Position numbers and translations under genes: made by a program
The notes under the pieces: model-generated
Databases searched by the model: none
The model's input: only the letters and a program-made list of their open reading frames with translations
What the model was told of the DNA's origin: nothing
Assembly: GCF_000423565.1 (NCBI RefSeq)
Contig: NZ_KE384042.1
Span: 1 to 60,336 of the forward strand
Origin: Runella zeae DSM 19591
Lineage (GTDB): Bacteria > Bacteroidota > Bacteroidia > Cytophagales > Spirosomataceae
Reading direction: 5' to 3'
Length of the DNA: 60,336 nt
Part shown: piece by piece, positions 25,357 to 34,442 of the stretch
How positions within the stretch are numbered: position 1 is the first letter of the stretch
Layout of the letters: every line of letters begins with the position of its first letter

Positions 25357-28300
25357 TTAAAAATCCAAGGAGAGTTTAAATCCATACGAACGAATACTTG
25401 GGAGGGTAGCTCTCAAAATTCCTTGGTTGGTACCTACGCCCGAAAAGGCCGATTCAGGGTCTTCGTTGCGGCCAGAAGCATTCCATTGAAACAAGTTACG
25501 ACCAATAAACGCCAAGCTTACGTTGTTGAGTTTGTATTTGTTGGTAAGGGCTCTAGGCAGCGTGTAGGCCAATGAAATTTCTCTCATCTTGAAGTTGGTT
25601 GCATCGTAGGTTCTGGTAGCGGAGAAGTTCCAGATGATGTCTCCGTAGCCATTATAAGGAAAATCATAGAATGTATTTTTTGGGTTAGCACCATTGACGA
25701 TGTAATCGGCGTCGGTCGCTTTAGACGGATCTCCAGTATAGTTTGGATTCAAGAAGACCCCTTTTACGTAGCTAGCATCTTGGAAGTTAGAGCGTTTGTC
25801 GTCGTTGTTGCTGTTGATAGCGGCATATTCACTTGAGCCTTCTGCTGGCCAAGGCAGTCCCCCGTGAGCGGCGTCGCGTCCACCTACCCACCAAAGGTTG
25901 TTGGCATCAGCTCCTAAAGTAGTGATAGCACGGCCATTAGATTCGGCATATTGCTGATTTACTGATACATATTTACCTCCTTTGCGCAAGCTTCCTACCA
26001 AACCAAGCGTAAATTGTTTGTATTTGAGGGTAGTGTTTAGACCCAATATAAAATCAGGATTGAAGTTGCCGAGTTTACCACGGTCGCGCTCATCACTTGA
26101 TTTTTGGATTTTACCTTCGTTGCTATCCAACAAAGGCATTCCGGCATACTTACCAGTTTTAACTCGTAAGATTGGGTTTTCTTCGTAGATACTTCCGATG
26201 ATTTCGCCTTCGGCTAGTTTTACTTTTGTTTTACCGTCATAGCTCGCAAATACATAACCCGCTGGCGCAAACTTGTCAGACAAACGCGTGATTTTTGCTT
26301 TATAGTGAGTAAAACTGGTTGAAATATCCCAAGTAAAATCTTTGGTTTTTAGAGCAGTAAAGTTTAGTCCCCATTCATAGCCTTTATTGCGAACATCACC
26401 AATGTTGGTCAACAAACCTGTATAACCTGTGCCTTGTACCAAAGGAATGTTATCAATTTGGTCTTTTTGGTCTTTCACAAAATAAGTAAAGTCCAGCTTC
26501 AATCGATTGCTTAGCATCCAAAGATCCAATCCTACTTCTTTAGAAACCGAATGTTGGGCTTTTAAGTCAGGGTCTACAATGGTAGCATTCAAACTTACAG
26601 TATTGATAGATCCCCAAGGACTGGCATCAAAGCTGTAGGTGTCGATGGAGCGGCGACGTACTAGACCGTTGCCCACATCAGCATAATTTAAGCGTGCTTT
26701 GAGATAGTTGATGACTTGTGGTAGTTTAAAAGTCTCAGAAGCTACCCAACTCAAAGACGCAGAAGGATAGAAATAACTGATTTTTTCTTGTGCATACGCA
26801 CCTTTCCAATCGTTACGGCCTGTTACTTCCAAAAACAATTTGTTGTCATAACTGATATTAGCCGTACCATACGCACTTACTGATTTGCCGTTGAAATAAG
26901 GTGCTCCTACGTTGGTGCCTAAGTTTGTACTAGTACCATTCACGGTCAAAGTTCCGGCTTTGATGTTGGCCAAAGTAAATAAGTTGGGAGAACTCAAATC
27001 ACCTCCCACCACTTCGAGCGAACTAGCATTGGTGAATCGATAGTTACCCCCGCCTGATACCGTAACAGAGGTTTTTCCGAAGGTATTGTTGTAAGTCAAA
27101 ATCGCATCAGTGTTGGCCTCCATGCTGTTGTTGCTACCCACTACGTATTGGCCGTAAGGGTCACCTTTTGCTCCCCAAGATTGGCGCAATTCATAATTTT
27201 CTTTCACATTTTGCATACCTGTACGTAGCATCAAAGAAAATGGCTTAGAGAGCTGCCAATCCAACTGTGCCTTTCCAAAATAGTTGTCACGGGCAAACTT
27301 GTGGATTTTTTCGTAGGTAATCCACCAAGGGTTGTTTTGGGCTACGTCTATGCCATTGTCTTTCATGATAGCGCCGTTTTGGCGTACTCCTTCAAAGCCA
27401 GTCAACCAGTAATCGCGCATTTGTGACAAAGGTTGAAGATTGGTAGGGAGGTTAAACAACAAATCATTCAAAACACTATTAGAACCCGTTACGTTGGCTT
27501 TGTTAGGCGTAAATGTTTTGATGTAGCTACCACTTACTGTTACTCTTACGTCTTGCGTCAAATTGTAAGTAGTATTCAACGTAAAAGATTTTTGATCGGT
27601 TTTTGTGTTTGGCATTACTCCTTTGTTGTTCATGTCAGACACCGAAAAGCGAAACGAACCTTTGTCATAATTGCCTGTTACTCCGATGGTATTAGTAAAT
27701 GTGCTCCCTGTTTGCAAATAGGATTTCATACGATTTTCGCCCGAAGACCGCATAGGACCATTTTTCCATTGTTTAGCGGCCACATCCCAATAATCAGCCG
27801 AAAATGACCCGTCAAGAATAGGTCCCCAAGTGTCGGTATTGTCGTACTGCCACTCGTAGGCTCTTTCCCCTTGTCCAAATAGCTGTTGTTCAGGAAAAAA
27901 CTGATAAGCACGGTCGGCGGTAGCAGAAGAAGTGTAGCTTACACCAATTCCTTTTTTCATACCGGCTCCCGACTTTGTAGTAATCATAATGACGCCATTG
28001 CCACCTTCGGCCCCATAAAGTGCTCCTGCACTTCCACCTTTTAGGATGGTGACTGATGCAATATCTTCGGGGTTGAGCTGCGAAAGAATATTCCCAAAAT
28101 CTACCCCGTCTTTGTTGGTAAATGATTGGGTACCTACGGGTACGCCATTGATCACGTACAAGGGTTGGCTTTTCAAGGAGACGTTGGCATCGCTAAGAGT
28201 AGGCATAGCCGAAGAGCCTCGGATATTTACCAAAACCGACGAAGTAGGGTCGCTACTGAGGTTGGTGAGGTTGACGCCGCTGATTTTACCGTCCAATGAT

Positions 28301-28752
28301 TTGAGGAGGTTAGGATTGGCTGCTTTGACGATGTCTTCCGACTTTAGCTCACCTACCGAATATGCTAGAGAGCGCTTTTCGCGATTGATACCCAAGGCCG
28401 TCACTACCACTTCTTGTAGACTTTCAACTCCGGCTTCGAGCGTCACATCAATGGCACTGCGATTGGCGACCGGAATCTCTTGGGTTTTATAACCAACAAA
28501 AGAGTAAACCAATACGGCATTGTTGTTAGGCACTTCGATTGTATAACTACCTGCTGCGTTGGTACTTGAGCCTCTTTGAGTTCCCTTCAAGATAATGTTT
28601 ACGCCCGGCATGGGGTTTCCGTCTTCTTTAGAAGTGATTTTCCCCGTGATGGTTCTGGTCTGAGACCAGGCCATCATGAAGCATCCACTCACAATGAGCG
28701 TTGTGAGTAAAAGGCGCTTCAGAGCCCTTCCCATTGTAAAGTTGTTGTTCAT
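25357..28752 (-). CDS. SusC/RagA-family TonB-linked outer-membrane protein (pair 3)
   Basis: This 1131-residue transporter has a regulatory-like domain (RTITGKITSKEDGNPMPGVN), the signature LQEVVVTALGINREKRSLAYSV and plug motifs YVINGVPVG and ALYGAEGGNGVIMIT. The latter differs from the ALYGSRAGNGV of pairs 1 and 2. The barrel ends SYGFKLSLDF. The ATG at 28752 is chosen over one 36 bp upstream because it sits right before the signal peptide (GRALKRLLLTTLIVSG, cleaved near AWSQ). It is the first SusC downstream of the ECF sigma gene, with a terminator between them. Confidence 0.95.
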   Translation of the reverse strand: MNNNFTMGRALKRLLLTTLIVSGCFMMAWSQTRTITGKITSKEDGNPMPGVNIILKGTQRGSSTNAAGSYTIEVPNNNAVLVYSFVGYKTQEIPVANRSAIDVTLEAGVESLQEVVVTALGINREKRSLAYSVGELKSEDIVKAANPNLLKSLDGKISGVNLTNLSSDPTSSVLVNIRGSSAMPTLSDANVSLKSQPLYVINGVPVGTQSFTNKDGVDFGNILSQLNPEDIASVTILKGGSAGALYGAEGGNGVIMITTKSGAGMKKGIGVSYTSSATADRAYQFFPEQQLFGQGERAYEWQYDNTDTWGPILDGSFSADYWDVAAKQWKNGPMRSSGENRMKSYLQTGSTFTNTIGVTGNYDKGSFRFSVSDMNNKGVMPNTKTDQKSFTLNTTYNLTQDVRVTVSGSYIKTFTPNKANVTGSNSVLNDLLFNLPTNLQPLSQMRDYWLTGFEGVRQNGAIMKDNGIDVAQNNPWWITYEKIHKFARDNYFGKAQLDWQLSKPFSLMLRTGMQNVKENYELRQSWGAKGDPYGQYVVGSNNSMEANTDAILTYNNTFGKTSVTVSGGGNYRFTNASSLEVVGGDLSSPNLFTLANIKAGTLTVNGTSTNLGTNVGAPYFNGKSVSAYGTANISYDNKLFLEVTGRNDWKGAYAQEKISYFYPSASLSWVASETFKLPQVINYLKARLNYADVGNGLVRRRSIDTYSFDASPWGSINTVSLNATIVDPDLKAQHSVSKEVGLDLWMLSNRLKLDFTYFVKDQKDQIDNIPLVQGTGYTGLLTNIGDVRNKGYEWGLNFTALKTKDFTWDISTSFTHYKAKITRLSDKFAPAGYVFASYDGKTKVKLAEGEIIGSIYEENPILRVKTGKYAGMPLLDSNEGKIQKSSDERDRGKLGNFNPDFILGLNTTLKYKQFTLGLVGSLRKGGKYVSVNQQYAESNGRAITTLGADANNLWWVGGRDAAHGGLPWPAEGSSEYAAINSNNDDKRSNFQDASYVKGVFLNPNYTGDPSKATDADYIVNGANPKNTFYDFPYNGYGDIIWNFSATRTYDATNFKMREISLAYTLPRALTNKYKLNNVSLAFIGRNLFQWNASGRNEDPESAFSGVGTNQGILRATLPSIRSYGFKLSLDF

Positions 28753-28889
28753 TTGATTAGAGTATTTAAAACTGGTTTGTATACCCATAAATACTTCTCA
28801 TTTGAGGGATGGACTAAAAAGAGGGGATTAAATTCCGATTAAAAAGGATGTCTTTCTAAAGTGACTAATTTGGGAGAATATGGAAAATA

Positions 28890-28931
28890 AAAAACGAGGT
28901 TAGCCAAATGTGGTGATTTGACTAACCTCGT
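28890..28931 (-). terminator. Rho-independent terminator of the ECF sigma gene
   Basis: The stem acgaggttag (28894-28903) / ctaacctcgt (28922-28931) can extend inward through caaat/atttg with one mismatch. On the minus strand it is followed by a U-rich run. It lies 77 bp after the sigma stop and isolates that gene from susC3. Confidence 0.85.
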
Positions 28932-29007
28932 CGAGTATAATAGTGTGCGATAAGTTGGCTAAATATAGACTGTGAATATCAGCAAGTTACAATCCCTACC
29001 CCTCCTC

Positions 29008-29550
29008 TTAGAAAGCGGCGGCCATATCAACTCTTTCTCTCAAAAATTGCTTGGCTTTCACAAGTTGGTTTTTAACAGTATTTTTTGAAATGCGCATCAA
29101 CTCCGCAATTTCTTGGTAAGACTTCCCTTCTTCAACGTTGAGTTTTAGAATCAACTTACGTTTTTCGGACAAAGCATCGATAGCAGTACGTAAGTTGCTA
29201 AACTTTGCTTCTTCTACTTCCAGCTCTTCATCGTCAAAATGCTCCATTCTCTCTATGTATTGCTGTTTGATGAGCTGGCTTTTTTCCATTTTCTTAAAAT
29301 AATCAAAAGCCAAATTACGCAGGCAGGTAAAGAGATAAGAATTAAAATTCAGAGTAGGATTGATTTGTGCTCTCTTCTCCCATATTTTAATAAAAACCTC
29401 ATGCATCATATTCTCTGCTTCTTCTTCGTCTTTGACGAGAGATACGCAAAACTTGATAGCGGGAGTTTTGTAGAAATTATACAACTCCGCGAAAGCTGAT
29501 TGATCACCTTGGATTACTTTCCTGAGGGTATATTCGCTGATACAAGCCAT
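29008..29550 (-). CDS. RNA polymerase ECF sigma factor (Bacteroides-type)
   Basis: This 180-residue sigma-70-like factor has region 2 in FAELYNFYKTPAIKF through EEAENMMHEVFIKIWEKRAQI and NFNSYLFTCLRNLAFDYFKK. After an acidic linker, region 4 is ALSEKRKLILKLNVEEGKSYQEIAELMRISKNTVKNQLVKAK. It matches the expansion family of ECF factors that drive SusC/SusD loci in Bacteroidota. The usual partner, a FecR-type anti-sigma gene, is absent next to it, and none of the three SusC proteins has a signalling domain. Control must therefore be different or the partner lies elsewhere. The divergent promoter region contains four phased TTGCG elements. Confidence 0.93.
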   Translation of the reverse strand: MACISEYTLRKVIQGDQSAFAELYNFYKTPAIKFCVSLVKDEEEAENMMHEVFIKIWEKRAQINPTLNFNSYLFTCLRNLAFDYFKKMEKSQLIKQQYIERMEHFDDEELEVEEAKFSNLRTAIDALSEKRKLILKLNVEEGKSYQEIAELMRISKNTVKNQLVKAKQFLRERVDMAAAF

Positions 29551-29611
29551 GATAATAAAAGAGGTGAAATAAGGTTGGTTGGGAATATTTCACATATCCA
29601 TGATGATGGAT

Positions 29612-29687
29612 TTGCGAAAGTAAATTTACGCTCTTTTACGCAACAAACCGTATCAAATTGCGTAAATATATCCTCAAATTGCGCAAA
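29612..29687. promoter_or_regulatory. Four phased TTGCGTAA-like elements in the divergent promoter
   Basis: The elements are ttgcgaaa (29612-29619), tttacgcaa (29635-29643, inverted), ttgcgtaaa (29658-29666) and ttgcgcaaa (29679-29687). Their starts are 23, 23 and 21 bp apart, about two helical turns, which suggests protein bound repeatedly along one DNA face. The region lies between the sigma gene and the propeller-protein genes. Confidence 0.5.
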
Positions 29688-29830
29688 CTTAAAATGTGAT
29701 AATAAAAACATAATACTGTATTATATCTATACACGATTTCTTCATCCGCTTGCCTCAAAATTTAATACTTAAATAATAGCCCTGTGGCCTCTTAAACAAG
29801 TATTACTACTATCAATCCCATTCGTAACTT

Positions 29831-32080
29831 ATGCATTATTCAGTTATTGACTATCTAAAAAAGACAGTTGTTGCTCTGTTGATGTTGGTAGTATCAGTTC
29901 ATAGAAATGATACAAGGGCACAAACAGCTGACTTTACACCTTATCAAGATCTTGCTTTTTGGCAAGAAACCCACGAGGCATATCCCATGCCAGGTAATAC
30001 TGTCAGGAGTATTGTGCTTGATAAAACTGGTAATGCGTGGATTGCTACTTCTACTGGTGTATTTAGGAAAACGGCTGAATCTTCACAATGGCAAGCCGCC
30101 TTGTCTACTGCCGAACAAGGCCCCGCTTTTTCGGTAGCATTGGATAGTCAAGGAGACGTATGGGCAAGTACTTGGAAAGGCGTTTATCGATTCAAAAATC
30201 AAACCCCATTATTCTTTAAAGAGATTGAAACTCCTATCTCCGTTATCGGATGCAACGATACAGCAATATGGGCACTAGGCCCCAAGGGAATTTGGAAAAA
30301 AGAAGGAGAAAATTTTGTCAAAAAAAACTACGAAATACCACGTTCGCTAAGAGATATATCTTTCGATAAAAAGGGCGGGATTTGGCTCGCAAGTGATGTC
30401 GGATTATATAATATAAATAAGGATGGGAAAACGCAGATTTTTCGGCAGCCAAATGAGGTTCAAAGTGGGTATATCAAAGGTGTCGATTTTGATACCCAGC
30501 ACCATCTTTGGGCGGGAGGATTAGGCGGAGTAAGTATCCTTCAAGAAGGCAAAAAAATAAAGTCTATTACCACCGCCGATGACCTCCCGACGGTGTATGT
30601 GACCGCTCTCAAAACCGCCCCTGATGGTACAGTGTGGGTCGGTACCGAAAAAGGAGTAGTACGCTATGCGACAGACGGGAGCCATTCGTTGCGCTTTAGC
30701 AGGCGGTGGCTTGTACATGATTATGTCACAGACCTTGATTTTGATGCCAATGGCAATGCTTGGATTGCTACGATAGGAGGGGTAAGTGTCATCAAACGTC
30801 AGAAAATGACGTTGGCTCAAAAACAAGATTATTTCCAAGATGTATTGCTCAAACGCCACATTCGCGCGCCTTGGATAGCAGGGCAATGCCGCCTCAAAAC
30901 AGCAGGTGACCTTAGCACTTGGGAACCTGAAGACGACGACAATGACGGCGAATATACGGGCAATTATCTAGCGATGGAGAGTTTTCGATATGCTACCACC
31001 AAAAGCCCTGACGCTAAACAAAATGCAAAAAAAGCGTTTGGGTTTTTAAAACTTCTACAAGAAGTCACCGACACCGAAGGTTTTTTTGCCCGTACGATTG
31101 TACCTGCTGATTGGACGGAAGTGCACGATGGCAACCTAACTTATACGCCTCAGCAACTGGCCGATGAATTAGTGAAAGAGCCGCGTTTTAAGCCCGTAGA
31201 AATGAGATGGCATAAATCCAAAGATGGCAAATGGCTCTGGAAAGGCGACACAAGCAGCGATGAAATGTGTGGACATATGTTTGGGTATTTTTTTTACTAT
31301 GAACTCGTAGCCGACGAAGCCGAAAAAGCCGTAGTAAGAAAGCACGTAGCCCGGATTGTGGACTACCTTATCGCCCATAATTTCAATTTTGTGGATATAG
31401 ACGGAAAGCATACGCGCTGGTCGGTATGGTCGCCTGACCAACTCAACCGCGACCCCGAATGGGCTCCCGACAAAAGCCAAAACTCCATGGAAATGCTCGC
31501 TTTTTTGAAGTTGGCGCACTATATGACCCAAAATGAGAAATACCAAAAGGCGTATTTGCACTTGATTGAAAAGGAACATTATCTCGAAAACATGGCCAAC
31601 ATTCCTAATCAAAACCCCGCTTGGTTTATTTATTTTGATGTAATGCTACAAGCCTATGTATATCCTATTTTGTTGAAAGCTGAAACCGACCCTCAACGGC
31701 TGGTTTTTTATCAAAAACACATGGACGATTGGTTTGAAAAACGCAAAGGCGACCACAATCCTCTTATCAATTTTATTTACTGCTACGCTCGCCACAAAAA
31801 AGTAGAACTCCAAAACTCGGTTGATTTTTTGGTAGATACCCCACTCGACCTCATTGATTGGCCTATCGACCACACCATACGTGAAGATATCAAGATTGTA
31901 AGGACACCCGTGTTGGAAGATGAACAAGTAAATGTTTTACAGCCCCCTAGTATTCGGATGACGGTGCGTTGGGACAAAAACCCTTGGACTGCCGCCGGTG
32001 GCGACCCTCATCGCGAGCGCGAACCTGTCTTTTGGCAACTTCCATATTGGATGGGAAGATATTTGGGAATGATTCGCTAA
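29831..32080 (+). CDS. Secreted beta-propeller plus C-terminal helical domain protein (paralogue A)
   Basis: This 749-residue protein has an N-terminal signal-like segment (VVALLMLVVSV). About six or seven propeller repeats of the two-component-regulator type follow at about 50-335, each with a D-x-x-G-N-x-W-I-A-T-x-x-G-V-like core. From residue 340 (KRHIR) a different, mostly helical domain begins. It has a DxDxDG loop (DDDNDG), FRYATT, WKGDTSSDEMCGHMF, GKHTRWSVWSP, DLIDWPID and the ending LPYWMGRYLG. No kinase or DNA-binding domain is present, so it is not a hybrid sensor. The helical part recalls alpha/alpha-barrel carbohydrate enzymes, but I cannot assign a family. It is divergent from the sigma gene and followed 54 bp later by its paralogue. 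Confidence 0.65.
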   Translation: MHYSVIDYLKKTVVALLMLVVSVHRNDTRAQTADFTPYQDLAFWQETHEAYPMPGNTVRSIVLDKTGNAWIATSTGVFRKTAESSQWQAALSTAEQGPAFSVALDSQGDVWASTWKGVYRFKNQTPLFFKEIETPISVIGCNDTAIWALGPKGIWKKEGENFVKKNYEIPRSLRDISFDKKGGIWLASDVGLYNINKDGKTQIFRQPNEVQSGYIKGVDFDTQHHLWAGGLGGVSILQEGKKIKSITTADDLPTVYVTALKTAPDGTVWVGTEKGVVRYATDGSHSLRFSRRWLVHDYVTDLDFDANGNAWIATIGGVSVIKRQKMTLAQKQDYFQDVLLKRHIRAPWIAGQCRLKTAGDLSTWEPEDDDNDGEYTGNYLAMESFRYATTKSPDAKQNAKKAFGFLKLLQEVTDTEGFFARTIVPADWTEVHDGNLTYTPQQLADELVKEPRFKPVEMRWHKSKDGKWLWKGDTSSDEMCGHMFGYFFYYELVADEAEKAVVRKHVARIVDYLIAHNFNFVDIDGKHTRWSVWSPDQLNRDPEWAPDKSQNSMEMLAFLKLAHYMTQNEKYQKAYLHLIEKEHYLENMANIPNQNPAWFIYFDVMLQAYVYPILLKAETDPQRLVFYQKHMDDWFEKRKGDHNPLINFIYCYARHKKVELQNSVDFLVDTPLDLIDWPIDHTIREDIKIVRTPVLEDEQVNVLQPPSIRMTVRWDKNPWTAAGGDPHREREPVFWQLPYWMGRYLGMIR

Positions 32081-32134
32081 GCTTCTCCAAACCTTTATAT
32101 ATTTTTTATTCATATACCTCTCAAACAATTTCTC

Positions 32135-34369
32135 ATGCGTTTCGTCAAATTTCTAGTATTATTTGTGCTTTCTGCGGGTGGCTTATTCGTGGCTTGTGAC
32201 CGCAAGGCTACGACCAATCAGCCCGTTTATGAAGATGTCCCTTATTGGCAAGACTATAGTGTCAAATATTATGCTGAGCCCTCAAATGGTACGCTTCTTT
32301 CGGCGGCGAGCGATCGCAATGGCGTCATCAAAGTGCTTTCTTCGGTAGGTCTGTTCCAACCTTACAATGGACATTTTCTCTATCATGGCAAACTTCAAGC
32401 CGATGGTAAATATCGTCCTATCAAAGACAAAAAAATCACGGCCGTCATTGCCTATGAGAAGCAATTTGTAATGCTTGACAACAAAGCTGTCTTGAGTGAT
32501 GCTTGGGCTGGCAAACTCTACGCCAAACACCAACTTCCTAATGCCAAGCTAGTGGCGGGAGGGAAAGATTTTACTTTTTTGGTATCGGACGGAAAATCGT
32601 TGGAATTAGTCAAAGATTCGACTTCTCTTTGGAAAGCTACGGTGGAAGATGAAATCTTATCCGTACGCTATCAAGAAGAAGGAAATACTTTTTGGGTGTT
32701 GGGTAAAAAAGGTCTTTACACGGTCACTTTGGCTAGCCCACAACTAAAAAATGTGTATCAAGGAAGCAATCTTTCGGCTTTTGCCATTGCGGCAGATAAC
32801 AAAAAAATCTACCTCGGTACCAACGACGGTTATCTCGAATGGGACATCACCACCCAAAAACCCGTAGGCGCTCTTCATCAAAAACTTCCTTGGACCGACA
32901 TCACCGCTATTGAAGTCATTGGCGATAAAGTATGGTTTGGTACTACCAATGGCGCCTTTGCTTTGCGTACCGACGGAAAAGTAGATTATTATAACGGGGA
33001 ACGTTGGCTGCCAAGCAATGGCGTTGTGCATATTTCAGAAGGTCCCCAAAATTCAGTTTTGGTACTAACTACTGCTGGTTTAGGTCAAATTTGTTTCAAA
33101 AAAATGACCCTACACGACAAAGCAGTCTACTACGAAGAGCAGGTACGTAAGCGTCATATTCGCAATGGTTTCAATGCTTCGCTCGACAACATGGAAAAAG
33201 GCAATATCGCTTCTGGCTACCTTGCCGATTCTGACAACGATGGTCTTTGGACTTCGATGTATTTGGCGGGGGAGATTTTTCGATACGCCACTACCAAAGA
33301 AGAAGACGCACTCCAAAACTGCCGCGAATCGCTCGATGCGATGGAGCGTCTCTATACCATCAATCCCGTGCCCGGTTTTCCTTCACGCTCTTTCGAAAGA
33401 GCTGGGTATATCTCCCAACTAGCCGATCCTGATCGTTGGCAGCATGCTCCTGACCCTAATTGGGACTGGAAGGCTACCACAAGTAGTGACGAGGCAGTAG
33501 GGCATATCTTTGCGTTTGGCGCAATGGCGGAGCTTATCGATGACCCCAACATGAAAAGCCGTGCGGTTGCTTTGATTGATACTTTGATGGGGCATATTGT
33601 CAAAAACAATTTCTATTTGGTTGATTATGACGGCAAGCCTACTACTTGGGGACGTTGGAGCCCCGAATACGTCAACGCTTTTCCTAAAAATGTAGGAGAC
33701 CGCAAGATTACTTCGTCAAATATCGTAGCGATGCTCCAAACGGCTTATCATTTTACCAAAAAAGAGCTTTATAAAGAAAAAGCTTTTGAACTCATGCAAA
33801 AGCATGGTTATTTGGAAAACTTGATGAGACCTATGAAAGAGATTGGCCCTGCCCCCGGCGAAGCCGATGCCCTTAGCAAAGAACTATCTGATGGTTGGAA
33901 CCACTCCGACGACGAAATGTACTTTGTGAGCTATTGGGGGCTGTATCGCTATGCTTTCAACGATACCCTCAAAGCCAAGTACAAAGAAGCTATCATTGAT
34001 CACTGGGAAATCGAACGCCCTGAGAAAGAAGGGGCTTGGAATATTTTTACGGCTTTGGTGGGTACGCCTGATTTTGACTTAAACGAGGCCGTATGGTATC
34101 TCAAAGAGCACCCGCTCGACCTTATCGATTGGGCGATTTCAAACAGTCATCGCAAAGACATTGAGAAAATGCAGCCTAATTTCCGTAACCAAACCATCAA
34201 GGAAGTATTGCCCCCTGATGAGCGACCCGTACAGCGTCACAATGGCAATATGTTTCACCTCGACCGCACAGGCAGCAATGGTACCTCCGAACATAGCGCG
34301 GGTGATATTTGGCTGTTGCCTTATTGGATGGGGCGGTATTTAGGTGTAATCAGCGCACCAAAACAGTAA
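32135..34369 (+). CDS. Propeller plus helical domain lipoprotein (paralogue B)
   Basis: This 744-residue lipoprotein (leader ending GLFVAC) has the same two-part plan as its upstream neighbour. The N-terminal propeller is more degenerate (YLGTNDGYLEW, VWFGTTNGAFAL). The C-terminal domain keeps KRHIR, DSDNDG (a perfect DxDxDG calcium-loop pattern), FRYATT, WDWKATTSSDEAVGHIF, GKPTTWGRWSP, LDLIDWAIS and LPYWMGRYLG. The acidic residues in TTSSDE and the two W-rich motifs are the best candidates for an active or binding site. One copy is lipid-anchored and the other probably soluble, so they may act on the same substrate in different compartments or as a complex. Confidence 0.65.
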   Translation: MRFVKFLVLFVLSAGGLFVACDRKATTNQPVYEDVPYWQDYSVKYYAEPSNGTLLSAASDRNGVIKVLSSVGLFQPYNGHFLYHGKLQADGKYRPIKDKKITAVIAYEKQFVMLDNKAVLSDAWAGKLYAKHQLPNAKLVAGGKDFTFLVSDGKSLELVKDSTSLWKATVEDEILSVRYQEEGNTFWVLGKKGLYTVTLASPQLKNVYQGSNLSAFAIAADNKKIYLGTNDGYLEWDITTQKPVGALHQKLPWTDITAIEVIGDKVWFGTTNGAFALRTDGKVDYYNGERWLPSNGVVHISEGPQNSVLVLTTAGLGQICFKKMTLHDKAVYYEEQVRKRHIRNGFNASLDNMEKGNIASGYLADSDNDGLWTSMYLAGEIFRYATTKEEDALQNCRESLDAMERLYTINPVPGFPSRSFERAGYISQLADPDRWQHAPDPNWDWKATTSSDEAVGHIFAFGAMAELIDDPNMKSRAVALIDTLMGHIVKNNFYLVDYDGKPTTWGRWSPEYVNAFPKNVGDRKITSSNIVAMLQTAYHFTKKELYKEKAFELMQKHGYLENLMRPMKEIGPAPGEADALSKELSDGWNHSDDEMYFVSYWGLYRYAFNDTLKAKYKEAIIDHWEIERPEKEGAWNIFTALVGTPDFDLNEAVWYLKEHPLDLIDWAISNSHRKDIEKMQPNFRNQTIKEVLPPDERPVQRHNGNMFHLDRTGSNGTSEHSAGDIWLLPYWMGRYLGVISAPKQ

Positions 34370-34390
34370 CCTATTCTTAGATTGTGTGTT

Positions 34391-34442
34391 TCTCCGTTTT
34401 TCAGTGGTTTTATTAACAACTACTGAGAAACGGAGATTTTTT
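34391..34442 (+). terminator. Rho-independent terminator after the propeller pair
   Basis: A 17-bp stem (34391-34407 / 34420-34436, two G-U-tolerant mismatches) is followed by six T on the plus strand. The T-run overlaps the stop codon of the converging MFS gene. Confidence 0.8.
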
